Shown: piece after piece, positions 51,710 through 62,700 of the stretch
How positions within the stretch are numbered: the stretch's first letter is position 1
How the letters are laid out: every line of letters begins with the position of its first letter
NCBI GenBank assembly: GCA_017408735.1
Contig: JAFQUB010000002.1
Coordinates: 25,052 to 89,051 of the forward strand
Source of the DNA: Lachnospiraceae bacterium
GTDB taxonomy: Bacteria > Bacillota > Clostridia > Lachnospirales > Lachnospiraceae
Direction: 5' to 3'
Length of the DNA: 64,000 nucleotides
The notes under the pieces: model-generated
What the model was told of the DNA's origin: nothing
Database searches by the model: none
What the model saw: the letters and a program-made list of their open reading frames with translations, nothing else
Program-made: the position numbers and the translations under genes

Positions 51710-52402
51710 ATGTACAAAGTAGCAATTTTGGAAGATGAAAAGGTTTATGTAAGAATTTTTCAGGATTATTTGAAAGAACTTCTCGAAATCGAAGAAATGG
51801 ATTATCAGATTGATATTTATGAAGGTACAAAAGAATTAGAGAAAAATATAAGCAACAATTATCATTTGTTTGTGTTGGACCATTTACCGGAAGATATGAA
51901 CAGAGTCAATTTTGCAAGAAAATTGAAAAGTACTGGAAACAATGCAGATATTATATTTGTAGGAGGGAATGAAGAACTGAAAAAGAGTGAAGAAATTCCT
52001 GAAGCAAATATATTGGTAAAGCCGGTAGATGAAATTGAAGTAAAGGAAGTTTTCCGTAAATGTATTATTGAGTATTTTTCCAGAGATTCCATTACTGTTA
52101 TAGAAAATGACGTGGAACTGGAGGTACGTCCGGAAGACATATACTTTGTTGAACATATATATAATGGCATTAAGGTGCAAGGGGAAAACTATTGTATCTG
52201 TACCTTAGATTCTGTGGAAGATTTATTTCCGTTGATTGAGGGAAGACAGTTTTTTCGATGCCATAAAGATTATATTGTAAACCTGAAATACGTTCAGGAA
52301 ATTGAAAAATACGATTTTAAATTAATGAATGGACAAGTAGTTCCTATTGTAAAAAATATGTATAAAACAGCCCAGAAGGAATTACTGGAATATATAAAAT
52401 AG
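51710..52402 (+). CDS. LytTR-family response regulator, divergent receiver
   Basis: This 230-residue protein starts at the ATG at 51710 (AGGGG 9 bases upstream; the ATG at 51701 abuts that site). The N-terminal receiver-like domain has acidic LEDE at 7-10 and a candidate phospho-acceptor Asp in FVLDHLPEDM, with Lys in VKPVDE. The C-terminal LytTR domain reads IYFVEHIYNGIKV, FFRCHKDYIVNLKYV and VVPIVKNMYKTAQ. No kinase gene is adjacent, although a hybrid kinase lies two genes downstream. It may act with the nearby small protein. Confidence 0.85.
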   Translation: MYKVAILEDEKVYVRIFQDYLKELLEIEEMDYQIDIYEGTKELEKNISNNYHLFVLDHLPEDMNRVNFARKLKSTGNNADIIFVGGNEELKKSEEIPEANILVKPVDEIEVKEVFRKCIIEYFSRDSITVIENDVELEVRPEDIYFVEHIYNGIKVQGENYCICTLDSVEDLFPLIEGRQFFRCHKDYIVNLKYVQEIEKYDFKLMNGQVVPIVKNMYKTAQKELLEYIK

Positions 52403-52413
52403 AAGGAGCCAAT

Positions 52414-54369
52414 ATGCAGGAAAATACAATTTATTTGACAAAAGAGTTTGAAGAAAAATATACTTATACCGGAAATGATTTAGGAAGTACCTATTCCAAA
52501 GAAAGCACATCTTTTCGTGTATATGCGCCAACAGCAGAAAGCGTAACATTAAATTTGTACGAAGATGGATTGCAGGGAGAATCATATGAAACCATAGCTA
52601 TGGAACCGGCGGAAAATGGGACTTATAAGGTTACTGTTTCCGGGGATTTGCATAAGAAGTATTATACTTACACGGCAAAGGTAGATGGAAAGGCAAAAGA
52701 AGCAGTGGATCCATATGCCAAAGCAGTAGGTGCAAACGGAGTAAGAGGCATGGTAGTAGATTTAAGCACAACAAATCCGGAGGGCTTTTTGGAAGAAAAA
52801 AGACCTAAAAAAATCAATACTACGGATGCAGTGATTTATGAGCTTCATATTAGGGATTTTTCTATTGATGAATCTTCGGGAATGAAATATAAAGGAAAAT
52901 ACAAGGCATTTACAGAAGAAAGTACTGTAAATGATGATAATTTGAAGACAGGAGTGGAACATATCAAAGAACTGGGGGTAACCCACGTACAGTTGCTTCC
53001 ATCTTTTGATTACGGCTCTGTAGATGAAACAAAATTAGATGTGCCACAGTATAACTGGGGCTATGATCCTCTAAATTATAATGTACCGGAAGGCTCTTAT
53101 TCTTCAGATCCGTTCCACGGCGAAGTGCGAATCAAAGAGTTTAAAGAAATGGTACAGGCACTTCATAAGCAGGGTATCTGTGTGGTAATGGACGTGGTTT
53201 ATAACCATGTGTTTAATGCAGAAGAATTTTGTTATCAGAAAATTGTACCGGATTATTTTTTCCGTAAAGACGGCGATAAATTTAGCGATGCATCTGCTTG
53301 CGGAAATGAAACAGCTTCCAATCATTTAATGGTGCGCAAATTTATGATAGATTCCTTAAAATATTGGGTTGAAGAATATCATATAGATGGTTTCCGCTTT
53401 GATTTGATGGCAATTCATGACATAACAACTATGAATGAAATCAGAAAAGCTTTAAACGAAGTGGATGAAAATATTATTATTCATGGTGAGGGATGGGCAG
53501 CAGAAGAATCCGTACTGCCGGAAAAGGAGCGTGCATTAAAAAAATACACTTACAGAATGCCTGGAATTGCCACATTCAGTGATGACATCAGAGATGCCAT
53601 AAAGGGAAGTGTATTTGAAGAGTTGGAAAAAGGTTTTGTCAGTGGCGAACCGGATTTAGAAGAATTAATTCAGTTTGGTGTTACCGGTGCCGTGGGACAC
53701 AGTCAACTGTATAGAAAAGATGTTACCTATAAGCAGGAAATACCAGAACCTTGGGCATTAGAGCCGGCACAGTGTGTGAATTATAATTCATGTCATGACA
53801 ATTATACATTATGGGATAAGTTAGCGGTATCTAACCCAGACAAATCACCGAAACAGTTGAAAGATATGAACAAGCTGGCGATTGCTATTGTGTTTACATC
53901 TCAGGGAATTCCATTTATCCATGCGGGAGAAGAAATTTTAAGAAGTAAACCGGATAAAACTAAAGAATATGGATATGAAGAAAACAGCTTTAAGAGCAGT
54001 GACGAGATAAACAGCATTAAGTGGAACACCAAAAAAGAAAATTTGGATATCTTTAAATATTATCAGGGATTAATTGCTTTCAGAAAAGCGACAAAAGCGT
54101 TACGTTTAAGCACAAAAGAAGAAGTTGAACAGAGTATTGAGTTTCTTCCAATTCTTCCGGGGGTAGTTTCCTATAGATTGAAAACAACGGAGGAAGAATT
54201 ATTTATTGCTTATAATGCAGGAGAAAAAGAAGTTACGTTAGAACTTCCGGAGGGAACTTTCGGCGTTTATGTAAATAAGACACAGGCAGGAGTAGAACTG
54301 TTAGAAAAAGTAGAAAAGCAGGTTGTAGTAGCGCCGGTATCTGCAATGGTATTAAAAAAGGTAAAATAG
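52414..54369 (+). CDS. pulA: Type I pullulanase, intracellular
   Basis: This 651-residue alpha-1,6-glucan debranching enzyme has a CBM48-type N-terminal domain (about 20-110, TSFRVYAPTAESVTLNLYED) and a GH13 catalytic barrel. Landmarks are the pullulanase signature YNWGYDPLNYNVPEGSYSS, the nucleophile Asp330 in GFRFDLMAIHD, the acid Glu359 in HGEGWAAEE and the stabiliser Asp462 in SCHDNYTLWD. There is no signal peptide, so it probably acts on glycogen or imported maltodextrins in the cytosol. It lies 11 bp after the LytTR gene and may be co-transcribed with it. Confidence 0.94.
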   Translation: MQENTIYLTKEFEEKYTYTGNDLGSTYSKESTSFRVYAPTAESVTLNLYEDGLQGESYETIAMEPAENGTYKVTVSGDLHKKYYTYTAKVDGKAKEAVDPYAKAVGANGVRGMVVDLSTTNPEGFLEEKRPKKINTTDAVIYELHIRDFSIDESSGMKYKGKYKAFTEESTVNDDNLKTGVEHIKELGVTHVQLLPSFDYGSVDETKLDVPQYNWGYDPLNYNVPEGSYSSDPFHGEVRIKEFKEMVQALHKQGICVVMDVVYNHVFNAEEFCYQKIVPDYFFRKDGDKFSDASACGNETASNHLMVRKFMIDSLKYWVEEYHIDGFRFDLMAIHDITTMNEIRKALNEVDENIIIHGEGWAAEESVLPEKERALKKYTYRMPGIATFSDDIRDAIKGSVFEELEKGFVSGEPDLEELIQFGVTGAVGHSQLYRKDVTYKQEIPEPWALEPAQCVNYNSCHDNYTLWDKLAVSNPDKSPKQLKDMNKLAIAIVFTSQGIPFIHAGEEILRSKPDKTKEYGYEENSFKSSDEINSIKWNTKKENLDIFKYYQGLIAFRKATKALRLSTKEEVEQSIEFLPILPGVVSYRLKTTEEELFIAYNAGEKEVTLELPEGTFGVYVNKTQAGVELLEKVEKQVVVAPVSAMVLKKVK

Positions 54370-54411
54370 GATATAAACCCATGGGTTAACAAAAGAAATA
54401 TGGAGTAGAAT

Positions 54412-56961
54412 ATGTATGAGAAGTGGAAAAAGGTATTAACCAGAGTATTGTGGGTGCTTACACTGGGAATGACAGGCGTGTTGTTTTTTTCTCAGATATG
54501 TTCTGAAGGAACCCATTCTTTTTGGTCAAGAGATTTTCATACGATGAATCAGTCATGGAAGATAATTGAGTCAGATGGAAGCACGAAAGAAATTAATCTT
54601 CCAATAAATTATGATGCCTCAAATGTGTCGGAAGTGGTTATTTTTCGAAAATTGCCAGAGGGAATTAAAGATAAAGATTATTTGTTAATGAGAGGTTCCA
54701 GACAGGATTTTTGTGTGTGGATAGATGGGAAAATCAGAGAAAGATACAGCGATTCCGCAGAGAGAAGTTTTGGAAAAACCTCTGCCAGTGTTTATGTAAT
54801 TATTCCTGTTTCCAGTGATGATAGAGGCAAAGAAATTAAAATCACGTACACAAGCAGTTACGATGATTATAGAGGACTTTTAAATGGGATAGGAATTGGA
54901 TCTCAAATAGAAGTACTTAATAGAATTATGTGTGAGGGTGGCGCCCATACTATAATTGCATTTATTGTATTGTTGGTAGGTATTTTGTTTGTTGTACTGG
55001 GATTTGGCTTCCGGGTAGGAATGCGAAAGGCAACCGGATTGGGATATCTTGGGGGATATGCGGCTATGTCCTCCGGATGGATTCTGGCTCAGTCACCGGT
55101 GCGACAGTTTTATTTTAGGGATATGGTTAGTGCCGATATTGTAGCCTACTTACTGTTGTTAGTTATTCCGATACCTCTTATTATGTATTTTAATGAAATG
55201 CAAAAGGGCAGACATAAAAAATTACATTATGGTATAGTTACTGCGTATATGCTTTACTTTGCAATAAGAGTGATTTTGCAGGTTTGTAATATAGTGGACT
55301 TGATGGAAGAACAACATATCAGCATTGCAATTTATATTATAACAATTGTGTTGGGATTTAAAGCCGTCATACAGGATGTAAGAAACGGTTATAAAGAGGA
55401 AATGACGGAATTACTCATTGGACTGACGGCAATAGTTTTGGCATATTTGGCAGAGGCTGTTTATTATGTTCACAACCGAAACGGTATCATTGGAAAATAT
55501 ATGAGTATAGGTCTGATTGCATTCCTGGCAATTATGGGCTATAAGTCAGTAAAACAGATGAACGATCAGGAAAAGAAGCAGCGTGAAGCTATTCAGGCAA
55601 ATAAGGCAAAAACGCAGTTTCTTGCAAATATGTCCCATGAAATTAGGACTCCGATGAATGCGGTTATAGGCATGAGTGAAATTGTTCTTCAGGAAGATAA
55701 TTTAAGTGATACTGTGCGTGAACATATTATGAGCATTCAAAGTGCGGGAAATACATTATTATCCATTATCAATGACATCTTAGACTTTTCGAAAATCGAA
55801 TCGGGAAAAATGGAAATTGTGCCGGATAATTATCAACTTTCCGACTTGCTCTATGATGTAAAAAACATGATTCAATTCCGTATGAAGGACAAGCCGATAG
55901 AATTTATTGTGAAAGTGGATGATACCATACCGGATACTTTGTACGGTGATGAAGTGAGAGTACGGCAGATTCTTATAAATTTGTTGGGAAATGCTGTGAA
56001 ATTCACAGATGAGGGAAGTATTGCATTAAGAATCACATGGAAAAAAGAGGGCGATACGGCATGGCTTGATATAAACGTGGAAGACACTGGTATTGGAATA
56101 CGACAGGAGGATATGAGCCAACTATTTGAAAGTTTCCAGCGCATAGATTTACAGACAAACAATAAGGTAGAGGGAACCGGTCTTGGCTTATCTATATGCA
56201 AACAATTATGTTGCATGATGGGGGGAGATATTTCTGTTTCCAGTCAGTATGGAAAAGGAAGCAGATTCAAAGTTGTAATTCCGCAAAAGTTTATGAATCA
56301 AGAATTGACTTATGGTCAGGCAATTAAACGAAAAAAAGTAAATAAACAGCAGTGTAAGACATCAGAAAGTTTTTTGGCACCAAAAGTAAGAGTTCTAGTG
56401 GTAGATGATAATGAACTTAATGTGAGAGTTGCGGTAGGGCTGATGAAACCATATCAGGTTCAGGTAGATGTGGCGTACAGTGGACAGGAAGCACTGACTA
56501 AAATAAAGAATCAAAAGTATCAGTTAATTTTCTTAGACCATATGATGCCGGGAATGGATGGAATAGAAACTTTAAAACTGATAAAAAAGGAAATAAAAGG
56601 CTTTGACGTACCGGTGGTTGCATTAACTGCAAACGCAATTCGTGGTGTGGAAGAAATGTATTTGTCTAAAGGATTTTCAGACTATTTATCCAAACCAATT
56701 CAGACGGAAAAATTATTGGAAATTTTAAAGAAATATATCAAGAATGAAGATACATACAAAGAAAAAAGCAGAGAAATTTTGTTGAAGGAAGCAATAGAAG
56801 CTTTGCAGGAGTTTGATGGAGAACGTGCGACAGAGATTATTACGTGTATTTGTCAGAAAGAACCAGACGAAGAACTATCACATATTTTAGTTCAAATGGA
56901 GGAATTCCAGTACGATGAGGCAGAAGAAAATTTAAAAAACATTCTTGATAATAATCTGTAA
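54412..56961 (+). CDS. Hybrid sensor histidine kinase with C-terminal receiver
   Basis: This 849-residue membrane kinase has a TM helix near 10-30, an extracellular domain of about 130 residues, then seven TM segments (about 175-385), resembling 7TMR-DISM sensors. HisKA carries FLANMSHEIRTPMNAVIGMS (His near 411). HATPase has ILINLLGNAVKFTDEGSI and EGTGLGLSICKQLC. A receiver domain follows (VLVVDDNELNVRVA; phospho-acceptor Asp in IFLDHMMPGMDG; Lys in YLSKPIQ). The last 80 residues are helical. Signal unknown. Confidence 0.92.
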   Translation: MYEKWKKVLTRVLWVLTLGMTGVLFFSQICSEGTHSFWSRDFHTMNQSWKIIESDGSTKEINLPINYDASNVSEVVIFRKLPEGIKDKDYLLMRGSRQDFCVWIDGKIRERYSDSAERSFGKTSASVYVIIPVSSDDRGKEIKITYTSSYDDYRGLLNGIGIGSQIEVLNRIMCEGGAHTIIAFIVLLVGILFVVLGFGFRVGMRKATGLGYLGGYAAMSSGWILAQSPVRQFYFRDMVSADIVAYLLLLVIPIPLIMYFNEMQKGRHKKLHYGIVTAYMLYFAIRVILQVCNIVDLMEEQHISIAIYIITIVLGFKAVIQDVRNGYKEEMTELLIGLTAIVLAYLAEAVYYVHNRNGIIGKYMSIGLIAFLAIMGYKSVKQMNDQEKKQREAIQANKAKTQFLANMSHEIRTPMNAVIGMSEIVLQEDNLSDTVREHIMSIQSAGNTLLSIINDILDFSKIESGKMEIVPDNYQLSDLLYDVKNMIQFRMKDKPIEFIVKVDDTIPDTLYGDEVRVRQILINLLGNAVKFTDEGSIALRITWKKEGDTAWLDINVEDTGIGIRQEDMSQLFESFQRIDLQTNNKVEGTGLGLSICKQLCCMMGGDISVSSQYGKGSRFKVVIPQKFMNQELTYGQAIKRKKVNKQQCKTSESFLAPKVRVLVVDDNELNVRVAVGLMKPYQVQVDVAYSGQEALTKIKNQKYQLIFLDHMMPGMDGIETLKLIKKEIKGFDVPVVALTANAIRGVEEMYLSKGFSDYLSKPIQTEKLLEILKKYIKNEDTYKEKSREILLKEAIEALQEFDGERATEIITCICQKEPDEELSHILVQMEEFQYDEAEENLKNILDNNL

Positions 56962-56990
56962 AAAAGCTGTTCTAAAATTAGAAAGTATGT

Positions 56991-56996
56991 TATAAT
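56991..56996 (+). promoter_or_regulatory. Extended -10 element before the Cys-repeat gene
   Basis: TATAAT at 56991-56996 is preceded by TGT, an extended -10 pattern, 38 bp before the next start codon. No strong -35 is visible. Confidence 0.5.
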
Positions 56997-57034
56997 ATTT
57001 CAAACAAGAAATCGAAAGAAGTTAAGGTGATTTT

Positions 57035-57388
57035 ATGGGCCAGGGGTTTTGTTTTTTAAAAGGTGAATTAGTGGATTGTTCTGCGGGACGTATTCAGGAT
57101 TGCAATGTGAAAAGACTTAGGGAATGTCCATTACAATCACAGGAAAAAGAAGAACTGAAGCAATCGTTTTGTTGCGTAAAAGGAGAAATGGTAGATTGTA
57201 TTCCTGGACGTGTTTTGGATTGCATGACAAAAAAATTAGTAGAATGTCCTTTAGATGAAGAAGAAAAGAAGCTGATGGAAGAAAAGAACGGATTTTGTTT
57301 CCTAAAGGGGGAGCTGGTAACCTGCTCTTCCGGACGTATTCAGGATTGTAATACTAAGAGAACGAAAACGTGTCCATTATACAAATAA
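57035..57388 (+). CDS. Triple-repeat cysteine protein, unknown function
   Basis: This is a 117-residue protein made of three tandem repeats of about 30 residues joined by charged helical linkers. Each repeat has the invariant spacing C-x8-C-x7-C-x7-C and the frame G-F-C-F-L-K-G-E-L-V-D-C-x2-G-R-I-Q-D-C, ending CPL. Cys in the first repeat are 6, 15, 23 and 31. The regular Cys4 pattern suggests metal binding or disulphides, and the protein has no signal peptide. I do not recognise the family. It has its own promoter and terminator immediately upstream of the Wadjet operon. Confidence 0.75.
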   Translation: MGQGFCFLKGELVDCSAGRIQDCNVKRLRECPLQSQEKEELKQSFCCVKGEMVDCIPGRVLDCMTKKLVECPLDEEEKKLMEEKNGFCFLKGELVTCSSGRIQDCNTKRTKTCPLYK

Positions 57389-57406
57389 TGAAGCGTAGAA
57401 GAAAAG

Positions 57407-57436
57407 GGTGGGGAACATTCCTCATCTTTTTCTTTT
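57407..57436 (+). terminator. Terminator after the Cys-repeat gene
   Basis: An 8-bp stem (57407-57414 with 57419-57426, two G-U pairs) around a 4-nt loop is followed by TTTTTCTTTT. It may allow partial readthrough into jetA. Confidence 0.7.
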
Positions 57437-57460
57437 GCTGTCTGTTATAGGAGTTAACGT

Positions 57461-58993
57461 ATGACTGAAGAATATATTATGATGCAGGACATCATACAAG
57501 AACACAAAGAGAGAATTCAAAACATAAAAAAGTATTATCCTTACTTTAAGCTGGCAGACAATTCATTGCTTCAGTGGAAGGAAGGAAAATATGCCTGTCT
57601 GGATATGGGGTATATCACCATGGCAGTGCTGCGTTTTTTTATAGATGAAAATAATTTAAAAGATAAAGACGTTACCTACGAGGAGTATGAAAGTTTCATA
57701 CATACGATTTTGGTGAGGGATTTTCTGTTAATGATTTCAGAGGAAGAAGAAAAAGAACTTTGCGCTTATCTGTTTGATAAGCTGTTAAATGAGGGAAAGC
57801 CGTTTTCCTTTGACTACTTTGACCCTAAGGACCATCAGAAAAAGTCTATTCGCATGAAGTTAATTGAAAGTAGAATTGTAGACAGTATTTTATTCTATAG
57901 AATAACTTCTGATGCTATAGAGTTTTATCTGGATACCAAAGAAATCAAAGAAGAAAGCAGCATCAGTGTAGAACAGCTTTTGTTAAGCAAGCTGATTGAT
58001 ACCCAGAATTTTAAGGGGGGTATTGAAGTTGTAAAAAGAATTAACCGTGAAGTGACCAAGTTAAAGTTAAGACGAAACGAAGTGCTGGCAGTGCTCAGCG
58101 CAGATATTTTTGAAGGGAAAAAGGTATATGAAGCCTATGTAAATGATATTACAAAGTGGTTTGATGAAGAGCAGCGGTTATTTAAGAAAAACAGCGAGTT
58201 AATAGAAAAAGCATTAGAGAAAGCGGAATTGGATAAAAAGGGAAAAGAGAATGCCCGCTTTTTTGCCATGATGGATGAAATATATACTTTGGAACTGGAA
58301 ATAAAAAAGGCAATGTATAAACACAGCGAATTGCTTTCCCTTTGCACCTCTCTGCAGCTTCAGGTAGATGAAATCGTGAAAAAGTCCAAGTTAAGTACAC
58401 TGAGAAATTCCTTCGATTTTTTCCATGCCATGAACAAAATGATGGAAAATGATAATGTGGAAGCAATGGAGTCATTAATCTTACCCTTATTCCAGCTGAA
58501 TATAAAAAAGCAGTTTTCACTGGCGCAGACAGAAAATTTAATCAGCATGAAGGGCGAGGACCAGGAGGAAACGGAAAAGGTGTCCGCAGGAGAAGAAGTG
58601 GCATATGTGTATGAAGACGAGTTAGAAGACCAGCGAATCAGCAATAACTTTGATTTAATTGTGGGAATTCTTCTGGAAAAATTAATGGTAGAAGAAAGCT
58701 TTTCTTTAGGGCAGTTCAATGAAGAATTAACCGAAAAATTTGGTGAGAAGGTTTTAAAGAATGCCGATTATTATACATTCCTGGTACACATGTGTCAGAA
58801 GGATCTGTATTCCGTAAAGGAAATCCGAGAAAAACCAGATACCTTTTTTGAAGAAATTATCCATGAAATACTGCAAAAAGAAAATGAGTATGACGGAATT
58901 TCTTTCCGGTTAATCCGCAAGGGAGAAGAAACTATAAAAATCACAGAAATGTTGGAGATATCAGATATTCAGTTTGAAAAGGTGAAAGAATAA
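57461..58993 (+). CDS. jetA: Wadjet defence protein JetA (MukF-like kleisin, JetA/DUF5716 family)
   Basis: This is the first gene of a Wadjet operon, an SMC-type system that recognises and cuts plasmid DNA. The 510-residue protein has an N-terminal winged-helix-like region (about 20-130), a helical middle with coiled-coil stretches (LELEIKKAMYKHSELLSLC) and an acidic C-terminal region, as in MukF/JetA kleisins. The assignment rests on size, gene order and neighbours (jetB-like, then a large SMC ATPase), with family resemblance to JetA/DUF5716. TAGGAG lies 8 bases before the ATG. Its stop overlaps the jetB start by one base. Confidence 0.82.
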   Translation: MTEEYIMMQDIIQEHKERIQNIKKYYPYFKLADNSLLQWKEGKYACLDMGYITMAVLRFFIDENNLKDKDVTYEEYESFIHTILVRDFLLMISEEEEKELCAYLFDKLLNEGKPFSFDYFDPKDHQKKSIRMKLIESRIVDSILFYRITSDAIEFYLDTKEIKEESSISVEQLLLSKLIDTQNFKGGIEVVKRINREVTKLKLRRNEVLAVLSADIFEGKKVYEAYVNDITKWFDEEQRLFKKNSELIEKALEKAELDKKGKENARFFAMMDEIYTLELEIKKAMYKHSELLSLCTSLQLQVDEIVKKSKLSTLRNSFDFFHAMNKMMENDNVEAMESLILPLFQLNIKKQFSLAQTENLISMKGEDQEETEKVSAGEEVAYVYEDELEDQRISNNFDLIVGILLEKLMVEESFSLGQFNEELTEKFGEKVLKNADYYTFLVHMCQKDLYSVKEIREKPDTFFEEIIHEILQKENEYDGISFRLIRKGEETIKITEMLEISDIQFEKVKE

Positions 58994-59706
58994 TGGAAGA
59001 AAGAAATTTAGATAAAGCAATTGATATACTGACCAGACTGTTAAACGGAGAAGAAGTGGGAAGAAACAGTGCAAACGTTTCATTGTATGAAGAATACAGC
59101 ACCAATGCTCAGGTGTATGATTTGGTAAACCGCATGTTAAGCCGTATGAATGTAAAGCTTTACGAATACAACTACAGCCTGTACATTACAGCCGGTGACA
59201 ACAATCAGGTTTTTGGTTTTACCAATGCAGATTTAAGAAAAGAACTGGGATTAAAAGTAAACAGAGAATTGTATCTTTGCTACTTTATTATTTATCAGAT
59301 TATAACCTGTTTTTATACCGATTCTTCCGGCTATAATTTCAACGAATACGTAAAAATAGAAGACATTATGGAGGCAGTAGACTACTCCCTGAAACACATT
59401 ATTGATAATTTAGAAATCCTTACCAACAATGAAACGGAAGAAAACAGCTTTAAAACACTGGCTCTTATGTGGAGCGATTTACCTGCTGCCACAGAGGAGT
59501 CTATTCGTGCGGTAAAGAATTCCAAAGCAGGTTACATTAAGTTAGTGCTGAATTTTATGATTTCACAAAAATTAATGGCTCAATCCGAGGAGAGATATTA
59601 TTTAAAAGACAGGGCAAGAGCATTGATTGAAAATTATTTTGAAGAATCCAAGGGAAGATTGTACGAGATTATTCAGGGAAAGGAGAAAGAAGATGCCACA
59701 TATTAA
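58993..59706 (+). CDS. jetB: Wadjet defence protein JetB (MukE-like, DUF6063-like)
   Basis: This is a 237-residue helical and winged-helix-rich protein in the MukE/JetB position. The N-terminal part reads LDKAIDILTRLLNGEEVGRN, and the centre NKVFGF-like and LKVNRELYLCYFIIYQIITC segments are typical of the small kleisin-associated subunit. It shares a TAATG overlap with jetA and overlaps jetC by 14 bp, so the three subunits are translationally coupled. Identification is mostly by context and size. Confidence 0.78.
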   Translation: MEERNLDKAIDILTRLLNGEEVGRNSANVSLYEEYSTNAQVYDLVNRMLSRMNVKLYEYNYSLYITAGDNNQVFGFTNADLRKELGLKVNRELYLCYFIIYQIITCFYTDSSGYNFNEYVKIEDIMEAVDYSLKHIIDNLEILTNNETEENSFKTLALMWSDLPAATEESIRAVKNSKAGYIKLVLNFMISQKLMAQSEERYYLKDRARALIENYFEESKGRLYEIIQGKEKEDATY

Positions 59707-62700
59707 TCGAATCCGTGTAAATAATGTAAAATACAATTTTGGTACTCAGTTTTATGATGACTTTGTAATGCGTTTTTCCGGAAAAAACACCATTTACGAT
59801 TTGGCAAACGGTGGTGGAAAAAGTGTGTTGATGCTTCTTCTTCTGCAAAATATGATTCCAAACTGTACCTTGGATGAGAAGCAGCCCATTGAAAAATTAT
59901 TCCGTACCGGAAGCGGCAGCAACACCATTCATTCCCTGATAGAATGGAAACTAAACGCTGACGACATTAAAAACGGTTACAAATATATGACCACAGGATT
60001 CTGTGCCAGAAAGGCAAAGGAAAGCAGTTTAGAAGAATCTGAACAGCGGGAAAATGCAGCCATTGAATACTTTAACTATGTCATTTTTTACCGGGAATTT
60101 AATGATAATGATATTAAAAATCTTCCTTTGAACAACGGCAAAGAGAGGATTACATATTATGGTCTGAAAAATTATTTAAAGGATTTAGAGCATAAGGATT
60201 ACAGCCTTATCATAAAAATCTTTGAGCGAAAAGGTGAATACCAGCAGTTTATCAGTAACTATGGTATTTACGAAAGTGAATGGGAAATTATCCGTGGAAT
60301 CAATAAGACGGAAGGTCATGTGCGTACTTACTTTGAAACCAACTATAAGACCACAAGAAAGGTAGTAGAGGATTTATTAATCGAAGAAATTCTACAGAAA
60401 TCCTATTACAATACCACCGGAGAAGGTGCAGACTTTGCCAAACTTCTTTTAGACATTAAAAATAAGTTAGTAGAACTAACAAAAAAGAAAAATGATATTG
60501 CCAATTACGACAGGCAGATAGAAATTTTAAATAGCTTTATTGCAAGACTCCAGTCCTTAAAAGGAATGTACCATAAAAAAGGCGGCATTGAAAAGGAATT
60601 TATTCACGCCTACAATACTTGTAACAAATCCATAGGACAGCAGAAAAAGGAAAAAGAAGAACTGCTGGCAGCCAGAGAACAACTTCTGGCAGACAAAAAA
60701 GAAAAAGAAGCTAAAATTGATACCGCAATGGTTCAGATTGAGCAGGAAGAATTAAAACAGTTAGATGAAGGGGTACAAAACACTAAAGAAATTTTAGCTT
60801 CCTTTGAAGCAGAATTAGAAAATCACCAGTCCAAGCTGTTATTAAAAGAAAATACCAACGATTACTTGGAATATTTGGAATATAAAAAAGAATACGAGGC
60901 AGCAAAAATTGCTTCTGAACATATCAGTCAGTCCGGCAGCGATATAGAAGCCGCCTTACAGTCTATCGTAAAACTGTGGAAAGCATTGGCAGATACAGAA
61001 CAGCAGAAATTGCAGGGTGACATGACTGCATTACAGCAGCAGTATCAGGAAAAGAAGTCAGAAGAAGATTTGCTTCGCGAAAAATTACAAAAGGCAGAAT
61101 CCGAAAATACCTTCCAGAAAAGTAAGATGCATGTACTGCAGGAAGATGGAACTTACCAGTTAAAACGCTTAGAGGCATTAAAGCAGAAAACTTCACTGCT
61201 TCTTTATGAGGAAGTGGGAGTAAAGATAAGAGAGCTACAGCAAAAGCAACAGGAGTTTACCGAAAACAGGCAAAATATGGCGCAGGAAGAAAAGCAGACC
61301 GAAGAAACTATTTCCGGAAACCGTCTGCGCTTAAATATATTAAAAGAGCAGGAAAGACACCTGCTTCTCCGTCAGGAAAAACTGGCAGAATTTCAAAAAG
61401 AGTACAGTGGGTACCGTGAAAAAATTGACAAGTTAAAGGAATTCTATCAGGAATCCGAAGAACGCCGGTTAAAGGAAAAAATTTATGATACCTTCCAGAA
61501 GAACTTACTGGACATGGAAGTGTTAAGACAGGAAATTATCAAACGGAAAGCAGACTGCAAAGCCTATGAAAAAGGACAGCTATTTGCCGACTCCGAAGAA
61601 ATGGGAAAAGCCCTGGAAATCATAAATGTGGGAAAAGAGCGTGCCGTCACAGGCTTTGCTTATTTAAGCAGATACACCAAAGAACAGCAGGAAGAATTGT
61701 TAGAATGTGTACCATTGATGCCATATGCCATAGTAGTTTTACAGGATTACGATTCCGTCCGTTTTGATAAAAATTTAAAGAAGCTTGGAAGCGCAGGAAA
61801 AGTAGTTCCAATTATCAATGGAAAGGCACTGGAGAAATCTTTAACCGACTTGTATTCCACAGAAGGAATGGATTTCCTTCTGCCGGAAAAAGAGGAATTC
61901 ACCTCTGAAGAAAATGTTTCCAGAGTACTAAAATCCGCTATGGAAGACTTGGAAGAAAACCAGAAAAAACTGAGTGCATTAAGAGAACGGATAGAGTTGA
62001 TGAAGTCAGATATCTCCTACATGGAAGAATTTGAAAGCAAGTATTTAGAAAAATCGGAAAATGTGAAAGAGTATGAAGAAAACAAAATCACATTAAAAGA
62101 CATTACAGCGGAAACAGAAGCACTCCAGTTCCAGCAAAACGATTTATATAATAAAAAGAGCCAGTTCCAGGAATATGCAGACCGGCAGGAAGCAGAACTT
62201 GCAAGCTTAGAGCGGGAACTGAAAGTGATGGAAGAAATTCAGGAACTGTACAGTCGTTACAGCGCCAAAGAAAAAGAACTTGCATCCTTAAAAGAAGCCA
62301 CACTGCAAAGCGAAGTAGCGGTCAAAAATCACACTGTGGATTTAAAAGTCTTACAGGAAGAAACGGCTACTTTAAAAGAAAGATACCAGACCATGGAAGT
62401 TGTATTAAAATCCATGAAGAATACTTGGGAGAAAGAATTTCAGCCATATGACAATCCGCAGGCAGTAATTCTAGATACATCTTTTAACAGTTTATCCATG
62501 GAAGAACTGGAAATCAAGTTTAAGGGCTTACGGGATTCCTTTGTGGCAGAAAATGCAGATATTGCAGACAAGAAAAAGCTGGCAGAAAATTACAAGGCAC
62601 AGATGGAAAAGAGCATTTCTGCCATCGAATACAGAAATGGAAATCCGGAAGAATTAAAAGCTTTGTATGAACGCCACGAAATGACAAAAACCAGTCTGGA

